A DNA stretch of 64,000 nucleotides from an uncultured Allomuricauda sp. (lineage in GTDB: Bacteria; Bacteroidota; Bacteroidia; Flavobacteriales; Flavobacteriaceae), in NCBI RefSeq assembly GCF_947499585.1, contig NZ_CANMOO010000002.1, positions 744,001 through 808,000 of the forward strand. The letters are read 5' to 3'. A program made the translations under genes and the position numbers. How positions within the stretch are numbered: the stretch's first letter is position 1; each line of letters starts with the position of its first letter. The notes under the pieces were generated by a model. The model did no database searches. It worked only from the letters and a program-made list of their open reading frames with translations, and had not been told where the DNA came from. Positions 34,286 through 43,789 of the stretch are shown in pieces.

Positions 34286-35316
34286 AAAAAGCTATTATTA
34301 CAGGTATTACAGGGCAAGATGCAGCATATTTAGCAGAACTTTTATTGGAAAAAGACTATCAGGTATACGGAACATATAGAAGAACCAGTTCTACCAACTT
34401 TTGGAGGATTGAAGAATTGGGAATAGAAAATCACTCAAACCTTCACTTATTAGAATACGACTTGGTCGATTTATCAAGCGCTTTTAGAATAATCAGTGAT
34501 ATACGACCACATGAAATCTATAATTTGGCCGCACAAAGTTTTGTGGGAGTCTCATTTTCTCAACCAATTGCAACTGCGCATATAACGGGAATTGGAGCAT
34601 TGAATTTGCTCGAGGCAATTAGAACAATTGACCGCGGGATAAAGTTTTATCAGGCCTCGACATCTGAAATGTTCGGAAAAGTAAAAGCAATTCCTCAGTC
34701 CGAAGAAACCCCTTTTCATCCAAGAAGTCCATATGGCGTGGCAAAGGTTTTTGCTCATTGGGCAACCTTGAACTATCAGGAATCCTATAACCTGTTTGCT
34801 TCAAGTGGAATTTTATTTAACCATGAGTCGCCGTTGCGAGGTAAAGAGTTTGTTACAAGGAAAATAACAGACTCTGTTGCCAAAATTTCTCTAGGAATGC
34901 AAGACGTTCTTGAGTTGGGGAATTTAAATGCTAAAAGAGACTGGGGGTATGCAAAAGATTATGTAGAAGGAATGTATAAAATACTCCAAGCTGATAAGCC
35001 CGATGTATTTGTTTTGGCAACGGGAAGAACCGAAACAGTTAGAGATTTTGTGGACATGGCCTTCAAGGCAATTGACATAAACATTGAATGGGAAGGTGGA
35101 GAAGAAAAAGAAATAGGGATTGATGTAAAATCTGGGAAGACACTTATTAAAGTCAATCCAAAATTCTATAGACCTGCCGAAGTGGATTTGCTGATAGGAG
35201 ATCCTAAAAAATCTGATAAGATTTTAGGATGGAAAGCAAAAACAACTTTAGAAGAATTATGCGAAATGATGGTGATTTCTGACATTGAAAGGAATAAAGA
35301 TGGAAAATCCTATTAA
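34282..35316 (+). CDS. gmd: GDP-mannose 4,6-dehydratase
   Basis: Short-chain dehydrogenase of 344 aa that converts GDP-D-mannose to GDP-4-dehydro-6-deoxy-D-mannose. Signatures: [16 protein letters not shown] (NADP loop), [24 protein letters not shown] (Ser/Thr/Glu site), [12 protein letters not shown] (Tyr-x3-Lys), [18 protein letters not shown] and [17 protein letters not shown], all typical of Gmd. The length and termini match the Pseudomonas-type enzyme. Its stop overlaps the next gene, a putative reductase of its product. Confidence 0.95.
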   Translation: MKKAIITGITGQDAAYLAELLLEKDYQVYGTYRRTSSTNFWRIEELGIENHSNLHLLEYDLVDLSSAFRIISDIRPHEIYNLAAQSFVGVSFSQPIATAHITGIGALNLLEAIRTIDRGIKFYQASTSEMFGKVKAIPQSEETPFHPRSPYGVAKVFAHWATLNYQESYNLFASSGILFNHESPLRGKEFVTRKITDSVAKISLGMQDVLELGNLNAKRDWGYAKDYVEGMYKILQADKPDVFVLATGRTETVRDFVDMAFKAIDINIEWEGGEEKEIGIDVKSGKTLIKVNPKFYRPAEVDLLIGDPKKSDKILGWKAKTTLEELCEMMVISDIERNKDGKSY

Positions 35317-36196
35317 CAACACGGTCTTTATTACGGGCATTAATGGATTTACAGGGAAGCACTTGGAAGCTTGTTTAATTAATAAAGGATTCAAGGTCTA
35401 TGGAACAACATTCTCTCCACCAAAAAAGGAAAATCATTTCAAGTGCGATATTTTAAACAGCAATGAACTAAAAAAAACTATTTTAAAGGTTAAACCAAAT
35501 TATGTGGTACACCTTGCAGCGATTTCTTTTGTTGCATCCCAAGATATTTCAAAGATTTATGAAACTAATGTGATTGGAACACTTAACCTGTTAGAAGTTC
35601 TATGTAAACTTAACATGCCAATAAAAAAAGTTCTCTTAGCTAGCAGTGCTGCGGTTTATGGCAATATTGGAACAGTTCTTTCAGAAGAAATGTGCCCCAA
35701 GCCAGTTAATCACTATGGTAACAGCAAATTGGTCATGGAAAACATGTCGACCAATTACTTCAACAAACTAAACATAGTAATTACAAGACCATTTAACTAT
35801 ACAGGAGTGGGTCAGGAAGAACAGTTTTTGATTCCCAAAATTGTAGAACATTTCAAACAAAACAAAAAGAGTATTGAACTTGGCAATATTAATACCTTTA
35901 GGGAATACAACAATGTAAAGTTCTTAACAAGTAGCTATCAAAAACTTTTGATGTCCAATTTTAAATCTGGTGCCGTTAATATTGCTTCGGGGAAAACATA
36001 TAGTATCAAAAACATATTGGAAATTATGAGTTACGTATCCTCATATAATATCAAAGTTGAAAGAAATGAGAAGTTTGTAAGAAAACACGAAATAAGGGAA
36101 CTTAAAGGCTCTCCTAATAAACTCATAGATTTAGTTGGGAAATTGGATGACGGATGTTCTCTAAGGAAAACTTTAGAAGAAATGTATCTTGCCTAA
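35300..36196 (+). CDS. NAD-dependent epimerase/dehydratase, probable GDP-6-deoxy-D-lyxo-4-hexulose reductase (Rmd-like)
   Basis: SDR protein of 298 aa from the ATG at 35300; a TTG five codons upstream is possible. It shows [15 protein letters not shown] (NAD(P) loop), [22 protein letters not shown] and [11 protein letters not shown] (Tyr-x3-Lys), [22 protein letters not shown] and a C-terminal substrate domain. Directly behind gmd (17-bp overlap) it most likely reduces the Gmd product to GDP-D-rhamnose; GDP-6-deoxy-talose is the alternative, since the two reductases are hard to tell apart by eye. It does not look like a GDP-fucose synthase. Confidence 0.8.
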   Translation: MENPINNTVFITGINGFTGKHLEACLINKGFKVYGTTFSPPKKENHFKCDILNSNELKKTILKVKPNYVVHLAAISFVASQDISKIYETNVIGTLNLLEVLCKLNMPIKKVLLASSAAVYGNIGTVLSEEMCPKPVNHYGNSKLVMENMSTNYFNKLNIVITRPFNYTGVGQEEQFLIPKIVEHFKQNKKSIELGNINTFREYNNVKFLTSSYQKLLMSNFKSGAVNIASGKTYSIKNILEIMSYVSSYNIKVERNEKFVRKHEIRELKGSPNKLIDLVGKLDDGCSLRKTLEEMYLA

Positions 36197-36267
36197 GAAC
36201 TTTTAGTTTTCTTATAAAAAACTTTTTAGAAAAGGTTGGTTTTGCAAGTTAAGAAGTATTTTAGTGA

Positions 36268-37620
36268 ATGTTTTTTAGCCAACATCGTTATTCAAATCTG
36301 ATTACTCCTCTCTCTTATGGGATAGATTTATTGATTGTCAACATTTTTTTGTACATACAGCCAATCAATTTTCAGACACCATATCTTATACACGCTTACA
36401 TATCTGTTGGCTGGATTGTCATATCAGTAAAAAATGAATTTTATAAAGTTTATAGATATGCTAAAATCACATATATAATAAGACTGATATTTACACAATT
36501 TGTTTTTTTCTTTTTAATTCTGTATGCATTCATTGGATTTTTTAAACAACCAATAATAAGTCGATTTGCCTTAGGACAGTATTTTGTTTTTAACGTCTTG
36601 GCAATTTCTATTATAAAACTTATTAGTTACCTGTTATTGATGGAATATAGGGATAAGGTCAAAGGTAATTTAAGGAATGTTGTCGTTATAGGAAAAAATA
36701 AAAAAACGGACCAATTAATTACTGTCTTTAACGAAAGAAAAGGCTATGGGTACCATTTTTTAAAACAATTTCCGTCGAACAGTCTGAATTTTGATTTAGA
36801 GAACTGCTTTGATTATATTATTAAGAACAATGTAGATGAAATCTATTGTTCTGTTTCAGAATTGAAAAACGAGCAGTTAACACAATTCATCAATTTTGCA
36901 GATAACAACTTGAAGACGCTTAAATTTATTCCAGATAATAAGCACATATTTTCAAAGAAATTAAAATTTGAATATTATGATTATATACCTGTATTATCTT
37001 TAAGAGATATTCCTTTACACGGTCCTATTAATTCCTTTTTGAAGAGGAGTTTTGATATTGTATTTTCTCTTATTGTTGTTTTAGCACTACTTTCATGGCT
37101 AACCCCGATATTGGCTATTATAATTTCATTAGAATCTAAAGGCCCGGTGTTTTTTAGACAAAGTCGCAATGGGGTTGATAATAGAGAGTTCTATTGTTAC
37201 AAGTTTAGATCTATGGCACCAAACCATGATGCAGATAATTATCAGGCTACTAAAAATGATATGCGGATTACCAAAATTGGAAAAATAATACGCAAAACAA
37301 GTATTGATGAACTCCCTCAATTTTATAATGTGCTTTTTGGGACAATGTCAGTAGTTGGCCCACGGCCGCATATGGTCAAACATACAAACGAATATTCAGA
37401 CAGAGTAGATAAATACATGGTTCGTCATTTTGTAAAGCCTGGCATCACAGGTCTTGCTCAAATTAGAGGTTATCGTGGGGAAATAGAAAGTGACACTGAT
37501 ATTCTAAATAGAATAAAGTTTGATATATTTTATATTGAAAACTGGTCCATGTTTCTTGATATTAAAATCATGGTTCAAACGGTAATCAACGCTTTTAAAG
37601 GTGAGGCAAAAGCCTATTAG
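36268..37620 (+). CDS. Undecaprenyl-phosphate sugar phosphotransferase (WcaJ-like initiating enzyme)
   Basis: Polyprenyl phosphoglycosyltransferase of 450 aa that starts repeat-unit synthesis by loading a sugar-1-phosphate (often glucose or galactose) onto undecaprenyl phosphate. Order: four or so N-terminal TM helices, a CoA-binding-like domain (VVVIGKNKKTDQLI), a fifth TM segment, and the C-terminal catalytic domain with SKGPVFFRQSRNGVDNREF, CYKFRSMAP, KTSIDELPQFYNVLFGTMSV, VGPRPHM and KPGITGLAQIRGYRG. The catalytic Asp-Glu pair is present in SIDELPQ. A 71-bp gap separates it from the previous gene. Confidence 0.93.
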   Translation: MFFSQHRYSNLITPLSYGIDLLIVNIFLYIQPINFQTPYLIHAYISVGWIVISVKNEFYKVYRYAKITYIIRLIFTQFVFFFLILYAFIGFFKQPIISRFALGQYFVFNVLAISIIKLISYLLLMEYRDKVKGNLRNVVVIGKNKKTDQLITVFNERKGYGYHFLKQFPSNSLNFDLENCFDYIIKNNVDEIYCSVSELKNEQLTQFINFADNNLKTLKFIPDNKHIFSKKLKFEYYDYIPVLSLRDIPLHGPINSFLKRSFDIVFSLIVVLALLSWLTPILAIIISLESKGPVFFRQSRNGVDNREFYCYKFRSMAPNHDADNYQATKNDMRITKIGKIIRKTSIDELPQFYNVLFGTMSVVGPRPHMVKHTNEYSDRVDKYMVRHFVKPGITGLAQIRGYRGEIESDTDILNRIKFDIFYIENWSMFLDIKIMVQTVINAFKGEAKAY

Positions 37621-37623
37621 TTT

Positions 37624-38610
37624 ATGAAAAAAACCCTAATCACAGGAGCAGCAGGCTTTTTAGGATCACACCTTTGCGATAGGTTTATTGCGGAAGGACA
37701 CCATGTCATTGCCATGGACAATCTTATAACCGGAGACCTTAAAAATATAGAGCACCTGTTTCCATTGGAGCGTTTTGAATTCCATCACCATGACGTTTCA
37801 ACTTTCGTACATATAGGAGGAGATTTGGATTACATCCTGCACTTTGCATCTCCGGCAAGTCCAATTGATTATTTAAAGATTCCGATTGAAACCCTAAAAG
37901 TAGGTTCCCTGGGCACATTAAATTTGTTAGGTCTTGCCAAGGAAAAAGATGCCAGGATTCTGGTGGCATCAACCTCAGAAGTATATGGAGATCCTTTAGT
38001 ACATCCGCAGAATGAAGAGTACTATGGCAATGTAAGTCCTATTGGACCTAGAGGGGTATATGATGAGGCCAAACGTTTTATGGAGTCAATAACCATGGCG
38101 TATCATACTCATCATGGATTGGATACCCGTATCGTTCGCATTTTTAATACCTATGGTTCAAGAATGCGCTTGAATGATGGGCGAGTGGTTCCAGCCTTTA
38201 TGGGGCAAGCGCTTCGGGGTGAGGATTTAACGGTTTTTGGAGATGGGTCCCAAACAAGATCTTTTACGTATATAGATGATCAGGTTGAAGGCATCTATCG
38301 CTTATTGATGAGCAACTACCATCTTCCCGTCAACATAGGTAATCCAGATGAAACCACAATTCTGGAATTCGCTGAGGAAATAATTAAGCTTACGGGAACA
38401 GATCAAAAAATAATATTCAAACCATTGCCTCAGGATGACCCCTTACAGCGCCAACCTGATATCACTAGGGCCAAGGAAATTTTGGATTGGGAACCTAAAG
38501 TGCATCGTTCAGAAGGGCTAAAAATGGTGTATGAATACTTCAAATCGCTATCACCAGAGGAATTACATGGCAAGGAGCATCGTGATTTTTCACATTTGAA
38601 TGGGAAATAA
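37624..38610 (+). CDS. UDP-glucuronic acid decarboxylase (UDP-xylose synthase)
   Basis: SDR enzyme of 328 aa that makes UDP-xylose from UDP-glucuronate. Signatures: [16 protein letters not shown] (NAD loop), [51 protein letters not shown] (Tyr-x3-Lys) and [19 protein letters not shown], diagnostic of UXS. No UDP-glucose dehydrogenase is in the window, so UDP-glucuronate must come from elsewhere. It ends the polysaccharide locus; purD follows after a short repeat. Confidence 0.93.
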   Translation: MKKTLITGAAGFLGSHLCDRFIAEGHHVIAMDNLITGDLKNIEHLFPLERFEFHHHDVSTFVHIGGDLDYILHFASPASPIDYLKIPIETLKVGSLGTLNLLGLAKEKDARILVASTSEVYGDPLVHPQNEEYYGNVSPIGPRGVYDEAKRFMESITMAYHTHHGLDTRIVRIFNTYGSRMRLNDGRVVPAFMGQALRGEDLTVFGDGSQTRSFTYIDDQVEGIYRLLMSNYHLPVNIGNPDETTILEFAEEIIKLTGTDQKIIFKPLPQDDPLQRQPDITRAKEILDWEPKVHRSEGLKMVYEYFKSLSPEELHGKEHRDFSHLNGK

Positions 38611-38613
38611 ATA

Positions 38614-38638
38614 CTGATATCTGATATCCGATATCTGA
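38614..38638. repeat. Short tandem repeat of CTGATAT
   Basis: The unit CTGATAT occurs twice, then CCGATAT and a partial fourth copy, just after the uxs stop codon. The repeated GATATC cores make overlapping palindromes. It sits at the border between the variable polysaccharide locus and the conserved purD region. Confidence 0.7.
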
Positions 38639-38645
38639 ATTGGTT

Positions 38646-38653
38646 TATTTTTG
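38646..38653 (+). promoter_or_regulatory. -7 promoter element for purD
   Basis: TATTTTTG matches TAnnTTTG and ends 15 bp before the purD start, giving purD its own promoter independent of the polysaccharide locus. Confidence 0.55.
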
Positions 38654-38668
38654 CCAAAATTTTGATTG

Positions 38669-39940
38669 ATGAACATTCTGGTCCTTGGCTCAGGGGGTCG
38701 CGAACATGCGATAGCCCTTAAAATCTCACAAAGCGCTAAACTTGAACAACTGTTTGTTGCGCCAGGCAATGCAGGCACTTCAGAAATTGCAACCAATTTT
38801 GAAGTTGGCGTAAATGATTTTGAAGGTGTTAAAGCTTTGGTGTTAAGGGAGAAAATAGATTTAGTTGTTGTTGGCCCAGAAGATCCATTGGTGAATGGAG
38901 TTCATGATTTTTTCTTAAATGATGATGCGTTAAAAGATGTTTCAGTCATAGGGCCACAAAAAGCTGCTGCAGAACTGGAAGGGAGTAAAGAATTTGCCAA
39001 AGAGTTTATGATGCGTCATCAGATTCCAACAGCTGCGTATGAAAGTTTTACTTCAGAAACGGTAGAGAAAGGATATGACTTTTTAGAAACATTAAAGCCG
39101 CCATACGTTCTTAAAGCTGATGGATTAGCTGCTGGCAAAGGGGTGTTGATTCTTCAAGATTTAGACGAAGCAAAAGCAGAGCTTAAATCCATGTTATTAG
39201 ATTCCAAGTTTGGTTCCGCTAGTGCAACTGTGGTCATTGAGGAATTCTTGGATGGAATAGAATTAAGCTGTTTTGTGCTTACAGATGGCACAAATTACAA
39301 AATACTTCCTACTGCAAAAGATTACAAACGGATAGGAGAAGGAGACACGGGGCTTAATACGGGTGGTATGGGAGCTATTTCGCCAGTTCCTTTTGCAGAT
39401 GAATCCTTTTTGCATAAAATAGAGCGGCAGGTAGTGCAACCTACTGTAAAAGGTCTTAAAAAGGATAAGTTGCCTTATGTAGGATTCATCTTTATAGGAT
39501 TGATAAAAGTTGGGGAAGAACCAAAGGTCATAGAGTACAATGTACGCATGGGTGATCCAGAGACTGAGGTTGTAGTTCCTAGGATTAAAAATGATTTGGT
39601 TGATATCCTTACTGCGATGGCTAAAGGAAAATTAAATGAAATCAATCTTGATATAGATCAAAGAACCGCTACAACGGTAATGGCGGTTTCAGGAGGTTAT
39701 CCAGAGGCATATGAAAAAGGAAAAGAAATTACAGGAATTGAAAGTATAAAAGATTCCTTGGTCTTTCATGCCGGAACAAAGAAAGACGACGGAAAAGTAG
39801 TTACTAACGGAGGGCGTGTTATTGCCATTACTTCCCTTGGAAATGACTTTCAGGAAGCGCTACAAAAATGCTATCAAAATATGGAAAAACTACATTTTGA
39901 TGGAATGTACTACAGAAAAGACCTCGGGTTCGATCTATAG
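38669..39940 (+). CDS. purD: Phosphoribosylamine--glycine ligase (GAR synthetase)
   Basis: Purine-pathway enzyme of 423 aa that joins glycine to phosphoribosylamine using ATP. The ATG at 38669 gives MNILVLGSGGREHALA-type N-terminus (here GREHAIALK), preferred over the TTG one codon earlier. Signatures: VVGPEDPLVNG, KEFMMRHQIPTAAY, VLKADGLAAGKGV (ATP grasp), GDTGLNTGGMGAISPVPF, EYNVRMGDPETEVV and TNGGRVIAITSLG. Full length. The 3' end overlaps the convergent DUF6341 gene by 6 bp. Confidence 0.97.
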   Translation: MNILVLGSGGREHAIALKISQSAKLEQLFVAPGNAGTSEIATNFEVGVNDFEGVKALVLREKIDLVVVGPEDPLVNGVHDFFLNDDALKDVSVIGPQKAAAELEGSKEFAKEFMMRHQIPTAAYESFTSETVEKGYDFLETLKPPYVLKADGLAAGKGVLILQDLDEAKAELKSMLLDSKFGSASATVVIEEFLDGIELSCFVLTDGTNYKILPTAKDYKRIGEGDTGLNTGGMGAISPVPFADESFLHKIERQVVQPTVKGLKKDKLPYVGFIFIGLIKVGEEPKVIEYNVRMGDPETEVVVPRIKNDLVDILTAMAKGKLNEINLDIDQRTATTVMAVSGGYPEAYEKGKEITGIESIKDSLVFHAGTKKDDGKVVTNGGRVIAITSLGNDFQEALQKCYQNMEKLHFDGMYYRKDLGFDL

Positions 39941-40156
39941 ATAGGAATGGGAGGTAATACTCTTGTCCTCTTCACCGCTATCGTTGAAAATTTTCAACTG
40001 GTTCATCCAATAGACCATGGCTACAAAACCGATAATTGCAAAAATCCAGTTTACAGTGTTAGAAGACCACCAACTTTGCATAAAACGGAAAAAATCATAA
40101 GGAGCAAAAAGACCATTTACAAATAAGTCTTCAATGCCGTAAAAAAACTTGCTCAT
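39935..40156 (-). CDS. DUF6341 family small membrane protein
   Basis: Protein of 73 aa: MSKFFYGIEDLFVNGLFAPYDFFRF followed by one transmembrane segment (about 36-52, WIFAIIGFVAMVYWMNQL) and a polar tail. It matches the small Flavobacteriaceae family known as DUF6341. It is divergent from the DUF6427 gene, and has a -7 element 18 bp upstream. Function unknown. Confidence 0.85.
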   Translation of the reverse strand: MSKFFYGIEDLFVNGLFAPYDFFRFMQSWWSSNTVNWIFAIIGFVAMVYWMNQLKIFNDSGEEDKSITSHSYL

Positions 40157-40174
40157 CTTAGCTATATTTACTTT

Positions 40175-40182
40175 ACAAAAGT
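40175..40182 (-). promoter_or_regulatory. -7 promoter element for the DUF6341 gene
   Basis: On the minus strand TACTTTTG matches TAnnTTTG, 18 bp before the start codon at 40156, within the 39-bp gap between two divergent genes. Confidence 0.55.
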
Positions 40183-40195
40183 AGTAAAACCAAAC

Positions 40196-41128
40196 ATGAT
40201 TTCAAGCTTTTTCGGAAAAACAAAACCCATAAACTATATTGTTCTATCGGTTTTTCTATTTCTCTTTTACAGCGTTTTTATTTTTTTTGAAGCAAATCAA
40301 GAGATTAATGTGGACACCATTCCGTTAGATGTTTTAACGGTTGGGACACTTTTGCTCTCCATTTATATTATCAGTAGAATTGTTCGTGTTGAAAAGGTAA
40401 CTGATTTCAGCTCGTATGCTATCTTTTTTTTTGTTTTGCTGTTTGTTGCGTTTTCAAAGGTTCTTGGGGATAAAAATGCTATTTTTTGCAACTTTTTTTT
40501 GCTGCTTGCTGTCTGGAGGTTATTGGCAGTTAAATCGATCAAAAATGTTAAGCATAAGATTTTTGATGCATCACTCTTAATCTGTATTGCAAGTCTTTTT
40601 TACGATTGGGCCGTGGTGTTTTTTCTTTTGGTATTTTTTGTCATCAACGTCTATGATAGAAAAACATTTAAAAACTGGTTGGTCCCAATCGTTGGTATTT
40701 TAACCTTTTTCATGTTGGCCTTTACTTTTTTAAAGGTGAACGGAGAACTTTCTTTTTTTGCGGACCATTATAGATTTTCAATAGATTTTTTAAAAACCGA
40801 TTTTTTTACAGAACCAGCTATAATAAAGTTATTGATCTATGTCTTTTTATTAATAGTGGTGATGTCTTTGGTTTTCTTAAAAGTAAGAAAGAAAGGGGGC
40901 GGAAAGTTAGTACCGCTGCGCATTGTTTTCCTGACTTTTATTTTTGGGGCCTTCATCAACCTTTTCAAATCAATTGATGCTTCTCCAGTTTTAATTACAT
41001 TTTTTCCAGCTGCGGTTTTTTTAACCAATTATATAGAGACCATCAAAAAGGCCAAGCTCAAGGAAGTTGTAGTAGTAATATGTGTTGCTTTATCCTTTGT
41101 CCTTTTTCTGGTAGAACTTAATCTGTAA
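40196..41128 (+). CDS. DUF6427 family membrane protein
   Basis: Protein of 310 aa with about 8-9 hydrophobic helices, starting MISSFFGKTKPINYIVLSVFL. This start and the length match DUF6427, a Flavobacteriia family usually found between purD/DUF6341 and DUF4254 as here. Polytopic inner-membrane protein of unknown function; the topology recalls glycosyltransferase-C membrane domains, but no catalytic motif is seen. Confidence 0.85.
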   Translation: MISSFFGKTKPINYIVLSVFLFLFYSVFIFFEANQEINVDTIPLDVLTVGTLLLSIYIISRIVRVEKVTDFSSYAIFFFVLLFVAFSKVLGDKNAIFCNFFLLLAVWRLLAVKSIKNVKHKIFDASLLICIASLFYDWAVVFFLLVFFVINVYDRKTFKNWLVPIVGILTFFMLAFTFLKVNGELSFFADHYRFSIDFLKTDFFTEPAIIKLLIYVFLLIVVMSLVFLKVRKKGGGKLVPLRIVFLTFIFGAFINLFKSIDASPVLITFFPAAVFLTNYIETIKKAKLKEVVVVICVALSFVLFLVELNL

Positions 41129-41140
41129 ACCATAAAGCAA

Positions 41141-41148
41141 TATCTTTG
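41141..41148 (+). promoter_or_regulatory. -7 promoter element for the DUF4254 gene
   Basis: TATCTTTG matches TAnnTTTG and ends 18 bp before the ATG at 41167. Confidence 0.55.
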
Positions 41149-41166
41149 TGCTAAATTATTTTGTCC

Positions 41167-41772
41167 ATGTTTAGCTCATTTGCATTCAACATCTTTCAGG
41201 AGAGTATAGATAGGTATCATATAAAAGATGATGTAGACCAAGAATTTGTGAATCCCTATCCAAAAGATAAAGTGGAACACTTGTTATATCGGAAAAACTG
41301 GATCGATACCGTGCAATGGCATTATGAGGATATTATTCGTGATCCATCTATAAACCCGCATGATGCTCTAGTTCTTAAACGAAAAATAGATGCTAGCAAT
41401 CAAGACCGAACAGATTTAGTGGAATATATTGATGGCTATTTTTTGAACAAATATCAATCTGTTGAGATAAAGGAAGGAGCCACTATAAATACTGAAAGCC
41501 CAGCCTGGGCTTTTGACCGACTTTCCATTTTGGCTTTGAAGATTTACCACATGCAAGAAGAGGCAAACCGAACAGATGCTTCTCCCGAGCACATTGCCAA
41601 ATGCAATGATAAGTTGGCTGTACTATTGGAACAAAAGAAAGATCTTACCACAGCTATTGACCAACTATTGGCAGATATAGAAGCAGGAAATAAGTACATG
41701 AAAGTCTATAAACAGATGAAAATGTACAATGACGATGAATTAAACCCGGTACTCCGTGGACAAAAAGGGTAG
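41167..41772 (+). CDS. DUF4254 family protein
   Basis: Soluble helical protein of 201 aa from MFSSFAFNIFQESIDRYH (ATG at 41167; a TTG two codons upstream is less likely). The conserved segment NWIDTVQWHYEDIIRDPSI and the following helix NQDRTDLVEYID identify DUF4254. In Bacteroidota it is often linked to a heptosyltransferase-like gene, as here, with a 17-bp overlap. Function unknown; envelope sugar metabolism is suggested by linkage. Confidence 0.88.
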   Translation: MFSSFAFNIFQESIDRYHIKDDVDQEFVNPYPKDKVEHLLYRKNWIDTVQWHYEDIIRDPSINPHDALVLKRKIDASNQDRTDLVEYIDGYFLNKYQSVEIKEGATINTESPAWAFDRLSILALKIYHMQEEANRTDASPEHIAKCNDKLAVLLEQKKDLTTAIDQLLADIEAGNKYMKVYKQMKMYNDDELNPVLRGQKG

Positions 41773-42805
41773 CAAGTCCCATATCTTGGTCATCAGGTTA
41801 TCTGCTATGGGAGATGTGGCGATGACCATTCCTGTTCTGATCGCATTGCTGGCCAAAAACCCTGAACTAAAGATTACCGTTCTTACTAAAAAACCTTTTA
41901 CCCCTATTTTTTCTGGATTGGAAAATGTTGAGGTGTACGTGGCCGATGTGAAAAAAACCCATAAAGGACTGGTCGGACTTTGGCGCTTATACCAAGAACT
42001 GAAAAAGCTTCAAATCGATTATGTAGCTGACCTCCACAATGTGCTTCGAAGCCGAATACTGAAAAAGTATTTTGCATTGGGTAAAATACCTTTTATTCAG
42101 ATTGATAAAGGACGTGTTGAGAAAAAAGCACTTACGCGTTCTAAGAATAAGAGCTTCAAGCAACTAAAGACTACCCATCAACGCTACGCGGATGTTTTTG
42201 CTGATTTAGGGTTTCCAATAGATTTGTCCAACACAAAACTATTGGACCGCCAACCGCTTTCAGAAAAAGTACTTGAATTGGTTGGGCAGGATACTAAAAA
42301 ATGGGTTGGTGTAGCGCCTTTCGCCGCCCATGAGGGTAAAATGTATCCATTAACCCAGATGAAACAGGTTATAGAAGCATTAAATAATACCAATAAGTAT
42401 AAAATAGCATTGTTTGGCGGTGGGGCCAATGAAATTAAACAGTTAGAAGGTATTGAAAAAGAATTCGAAGGCGTAGTTAATATGGCAGGAAGGCTTAATC
42501 TATCGGAAGAGTTATCACTGATTTCAAACTTAGATCTAATGCTCTCCATGGATAGTGGTAATGCACATTTGGCAGCAAATTATGGTATTCCGGTGGTAAC
42601 GATTTGGGGGCTTACGCACCCTTATGTGGGGTTTTACCCCTTCAATCAATCTTTGGAAAATGCATTGCTGGTAGACCGCAAACAGTTTCCATTGATTCCA
42701 AGCTCTGTGTATGGCAACAAACTTCCAAAAGGATATGATAATGTCATGCAATCCATAACTCCAGAGCAGGTAGTCACCAAAATAAGCCAGCTGTTAGCTT
42801 CTTAA
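41756..42805 (+). CDS. Glycosyltransferase family 9 (heptosyltransferase-like)
   Basis: GT-B enzyme of 349 aa. It has HILVIRLSAMGDVAMTIPVL at the N-terminus (typical of heptosyltransferase/GT9), YVADLHNVLRSR, WVGVAPFAAHEGKMYPLTQM and the C-terminal MSMDSGNAHLAANYGIPVVTIWG (D-x-G-x-x-H nucleotide-sugar site). It likely adds a sugar to the LPS core on the inner-membrane face. The GTG at 41756 is the only start before the conserved core, and it overlaps DUF4254 by 17 bp. The stop codon overlaps the convergent tetR stop by 4 bp. Confidence 0.88.
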   Translation: MDKKGSKSHILVIRLSAMGDVAMTIPVLIALLAKNPELKITVLTKKPFTPIFSGLENVEVYVADVKKTHKGLVGLWRLYQELKKLQIDYVADLHNVLRSRILKKYFALGKIPFIQIDKGRVEKKALTRSKNKSFKQLKTTHQRYADVFADLGFPIDLSNTKLLDRQPLSEKVLELVGQDTKKWVGVAPFAAHEGKMYPLTQMKQVIEALNNTNKYKIALFGGGANEIKQLEGIEKEFEGVVNMAGRLNLSEELSLISNLDLMLSMDSGNAHLAANYGIPVVTIWGLTHPYVGFYPFNQSLENALLVDRKQFPLIPSSVYGNKLPKGYDNVMQSITPEQVVTKISQLLAS

Positions 42806-43419
42806 GCCATCACCTTTCGTTCTGCAATGGAACTAAAATAGTGTTTTAACTGTTGTACGTACTGGTACTTTAATTGCCTGTTGGTGCTATCCATTAATAG
42901 GGAACGCATTCCCAAATACGAAGCAATAATATAGGTGGCCACTCCTTCACAATCGACATGGCGTGCTATATGGCCATCAATTTTGCCTTTTTTCAACACA
43001 GAAACCAGATTTACCTCCCATACTTTAAGGATATCCTTAAGATACTTGCTGATTTCTGAATTACGCTTGTTGAATTCAGTTAAAAAATCATTTAGCATAA
43101 ATCCATAGGCCATTTCATTGCGCTTTCTGGGTTCCAAAGCGTTTTCCAGACTATCCAAAATGATGAGTAATGGATTTTCATGGGTGTTCAAAGGCTCAAC
43201 CAATAAAGCATATACTTTCTGAACAACAAGGTTTTGTATGATACTTATAAAATAATCTTCTTTAGATTTAAAGTGATGGTAAAATGCACCTTTAGAAAGC
43301 TCTAATTCCTTTAAAATATCATCTAAACTAGTATTGTAATAGCCTTTAGCATGAAATACCTCTAGGCCTTTAGCACATAAACGGTGCATGGTTTCACGTC
43401 TTTTTAGGTTCTTTTCCAT
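42802..43419 (-). CDS. TetR/AcrR family transcriptional regulator
   Basis: DNA-binding repressor of 205 aa. The N-terminal helix-turn-helix reads TSLDDILKELELSKGAFYHHFKSKEDYF (about 30-57, quoted in part), typical of TetR; the C-terminal two-thirds is the helical ligand-binding and dimer domain, without a recognisable ligand motif. Two dyads of the form ACmGAC-N6-GTCkGT lie 22 and 150 bp upstream of its start, which suggests autoregulation. Two further copies occur at 56703 and 56808. It converges with the GT9 gene. Confidence 0.92.
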   Translation of the reverse strand: MEKNLKRRETMHRLCAKGLEVFHAKGYYNTSLDDILKELELSKGAFYHHFKSKEDYFISIIQNLVVQKVYALLVEPLNTHENPLLIILDSLENALEPRKRNEMAYGFMLNDFLTEFNKRNSEISKYLKDILKVWEVNLVSVLKKGKIDGHIARHVDCEGVATYIIASYLGMRSLLMDSTNRQLKYQYVQQLKHYFSSIAERKVMA

Positions 43420-43440
43420 AAGATTTAGGTTTTGGGTTAA

Positions 43441-43458
43441 ATAGACCGTTAAGTCTGT
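43441..43458. promoter_or_regulatory. Predicted TetR operator, site 1
   Basis: ATAGAC-CGTTAA-GTCTGT: a dyad with 6-base arms and a 6-base spacer, 22 bp upstream of the tetR start codon. It is one of four related 18-mers in the window (others at 43569, 56703, 56808), all sharing GACCG at positions 4-8 and AGTC at positions 12-15. Confidence 0.6.
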
Positions 43459-43568
43459 AACAAAGATTCGGCAGATTTACACCAACCTAAAGAATCGAGG
43501 ATGTATTTGTAGGAAAAATCGGTGAAAAGTAAAAAACGACCCTAAAAGAGGGAGTCCTTAAAAAGTGA

Positions 43569-43586
43569 ACCGACCGGCGAGTCTGT
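43569..43586. promoter_or_regulatory. Predicted TetR operator, site 2
   Basis: ACCGAC-CGGCGA-GTCTGT: second copy of the 18-bp dyad, 128 bp (start to start) from site 1, in the gap between tetR and the gene at 43790. Confidence 0.6.
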
Positions 43587-43672
43587 TTAACAGATTCATT
43601 TATTGGATAAATGACAGACGGGAATGATTGATGTCCATTTTAAAAGCAGTAAAAAGGCAAGGGTTTAAAATA

Positions 43673-43680
43673 TATATTTG
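43673..43680 (+). promoter_or_regulatory. Possible -7 promoter element in the tetR-43790 gap
   Basis: TATATTTG matches TAnnTTTG, but it lies about 110 bp before the next start codon, so it is only a candidate. The rest of this 370-bp gap holds two TetR-type dyads and no recognisable gene. Confidence 0.35.
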
Positions 43681-43789
43681 CTCAGAACACCTATCTGTCA
43701 ATTTAGGTGACTAGTTTAACTAAAAACCTACGAACTTCACTTAGTTGAGCTGAACATATTTTCAGAATTGGTCATAATATTTATAGAAA

